NCBI GenBank assembly: GCA_964571235.1
Contig: CAZNAI010000007.1
Location: forward strand, 248,001-312,000
Direction: 5' to 3'
DNA from: JACRAV01 sp964571235
GTDB lineage: Bacteria; Zixibacteria; MSB-5A5; GN15; FEB-12
Length of the DNA: 64,000 bases
Within the stretch, counting starts at the first letter, position 1; the number at the start of each line of letters is the position of its first letter. Positions 63,158 through 64,000 of this stretch are shown piece by piece. Below the pieces are notes generated by a model. The model was given only the letters and a program-made list of their open reading frames with translations. It did no database searches and was not told where the DNA came from. A program made the position numbers and the translations under genes.

Positions 63158-63174
63158 CGCCGCTCCAAAGATAT

Positions 63175-63247
63175 GGGGCCATAGCTCAGCTGGGAGAGCG
63201 CTTGACTGGCAGTCAAGAGGTCGGGAGTTCGATCCTCCCTGGCTCCA
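63175..63247 (+). tRNA. tRNA-Ala (GGC anticodon)
   Basis: A 73-base cloverleaf. The acceptor stem GGGGCCA pairs with TGGCTCC (one G-T pair), followed by discriminator A. The D arm contains GCTCAGCTGGGAGAGC. The anticodon stem CTTGA/TCAAG encloses loop CTGGCAG with anticodon GGC (reads GCC and GCU Ala). The T arm is GGGAGTTCGATCCTCCC. No CCA is encoded, so it must be added after transcription. Confidence 0.97.
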
Positions 63248-63261
63248 AAAAAATCCTCGTG

Positions 63262-63290
63262 TGCGCCCCGTTTCGGGGCGCAACCCTTTT
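63262..63290 (+). terminator. Rho-independent terminator after tRNA-Ala
   Basis: A perfect 9-bp stem (TGCGCCCCG and CGGGGCGCA) with a TTT loop is followed by ACCCTTTT, 15 bases after the tRNA. Confidence 0.85.
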
Positions 63291-63351
63291 GTGGGCAATC
63301 CGTATCCCTTATTAGATAAGGAATCATCAAACGCAACGGAGGACCACCCTC

Positions 63352-64000
63352 ATGCCTCGATTTACCCGCCCCCTTTGGGCTCTCGCCGCCACCGCCATAC
63401 TCGGCTCGGCGGTTAGCGCCGCCACGCTCCTCGACCAACCATTCCCGACCCGCAATCGCCTTGACGTCGTCGGGTTCGAACTGACCAAACCGGGGGAGAT
63501 CACAATCGACGCCGCCGGACTGGGCGCTTCCAACGCCGACGAACTGGTCGCCTACGCCTGGATTATCGATCACCAGACCCGCAAAGTAGTCTGGGAGATG
63601 CAACGCTCCGAAACCGATCGCTCGTGGGGAAAGAAGTACCTCCGCAAAGCGGCACAGGATCAGGTCTTTTCGCGCGGCAAGTATGAACTATACATCTACA
63701 CTGGCGACGACCAGACCTGGTTTTTCGACACCGGCGACAAGTCGGTGGTCAATGTTATCGGTGGACTCTTCTCTGGCAACAGCCGTAGCTTTCGCGAACA
63801 ACTCGCCGACTGCTATGTGAAACTGGAATCAAACGACATCAGTGCGACAGAATTCAAACAGTTTGACCCCGACGGCAAAGTCCCCGGCGCTCTCTTTGAA
63901 GCGAACAAGCTCGACGACGACGAATATATCGAACAGGCCTTCACGCTGGACAAGCCGACAAATCTCCGCGTTTACATGCTCCTTGAAGACCCGTCCGGCT
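63352..64000 (+). CDS. Secreted protein, partial (runs off the window end)
   Basis: An open frame of 216 codons from ATG 63352 with no stop before the window edge. GGAGGA lies eight bases upstream. The N terminus is a signal peptide (LWALAATAILGSAVSA) followed by a beta-rich region (LDVVGFELTKPGEITIDAAG, VFSRGKYELYIYTGDDQTW). The sequence recalls pre-peptidase-type beta-sandwich domains but I cannot assign a family. Codon use is like its neighbours. The 3' part and function are outside the window. Confidence 0.75.
   Translation, partial: MPRFTRPLWALAATAILGSAVSAATLLDQPFPTRNRLDVVGFELTKPGEITIDAAGLGASNADELVAYAWIIDHQTRKVVWEMQRSETDRSWGKKYLRKAAQDQVFSRGKYELYIYTGDDQTWFFDTGDKSVVNVIGGLFSGNSRSFREQLADCYVKLESNDISATEFKQFDPDGKVPGALFEANKLDDDEYIEQAFTLDKPTNLRVYMLLEDPSG

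Overview
The window looks like a piece of chromosome from an uncultured bacterium of the FCB superphylum, most likely candidate phylum Zixibacteria or a close relative. The signs are a SprA/Sov-type type IX secretion (T9SS) translocon, a protein ending in a T9SS type A sorting domain (NYPNPFNPTT), three secreted proteins ending in paired dockerin-like repeats built on ISDLTALIDYLY, and intergenic palindromic repeats. Base composition is moderately GC-rich. There is no phage, plasmid, insertion sequence or CRISPR signal. The taxonomic call is inference; no 16S gene is present.

Layout. 1-7.1 kb: a TonB energy-transduction operon (TPR protein, membrane protein, ExbB, two ExbD, TonB), then a second TonB paralogue boxed in by intergenic repeats. 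7.1-9.0 kb (minus): a secreted beta-propeller protein with dockerin-like repeats. 9.1-14.8 kb: a promoter whose spacer is filled by a LexA-like palindrome drives a 78-residue zinc-ribbon protein and a Ski2-like helicase with an apparent winged-helix tail. Next comes a Lon-like protease whose ATPase motifs are eroded but whose Ser-Lys dyad is intact. This is the most unusual block. 15-19.8 kb: two secreted dockerin-tagged proteins, one an M1 metallopeptidase. 20-26.7 kb: miaB, a GAF/receiver signalling protein, an HDOD protein with a kinase-like dimerisation segment, and aroC. 26.75-29 kb: a cobalamin riboswitch and a BtuB-type receptor, a plausible client of the TonB system. 29-33 kb: a small unknown, recG, DUF1844 and murB. 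33-39 kb: sprA. 39-45 kb: an M28 peptidase, selA, selB and an amidohydrolase, tightly packed. 45-48.5 kb: nfeD, slipin and a T9SS cargo protein. 49-52.7 kb: a ThiI-like enzyme diverging from an MlaE-MlaF-MlaD lipid-transport operon. 52.8-61.6 kb (minus): two unknowns, an MrfA-like helicase, a catalytically altered archaemetzincin relative, a zinc-ribbon protein, deoC, deoB, a lipoprotein, and an ECF sigma/anti-sigma pair. 61.7-64 kb: an MFS exporter, tRNA-Ala(GGC), and the start of a secreted protein cut by the window edge.

How the parts fit together: much of the window serves a two-membrane envelope (TonB/ExbBD, BtuB, T9SS, Mla, lipoproteins, secreted repeat proteins). The other themes are genome maintenance (SOS-type helicase, RecG, MrfA-like helicase) and tRNA/translation functions (miaB, ThiI-like, selA/selB, tRNA-Ala). 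Starts were re-chosen by ribosome-binding site and signal-peptide position where the longest reading frame looked wrong; this is stated in each entry.
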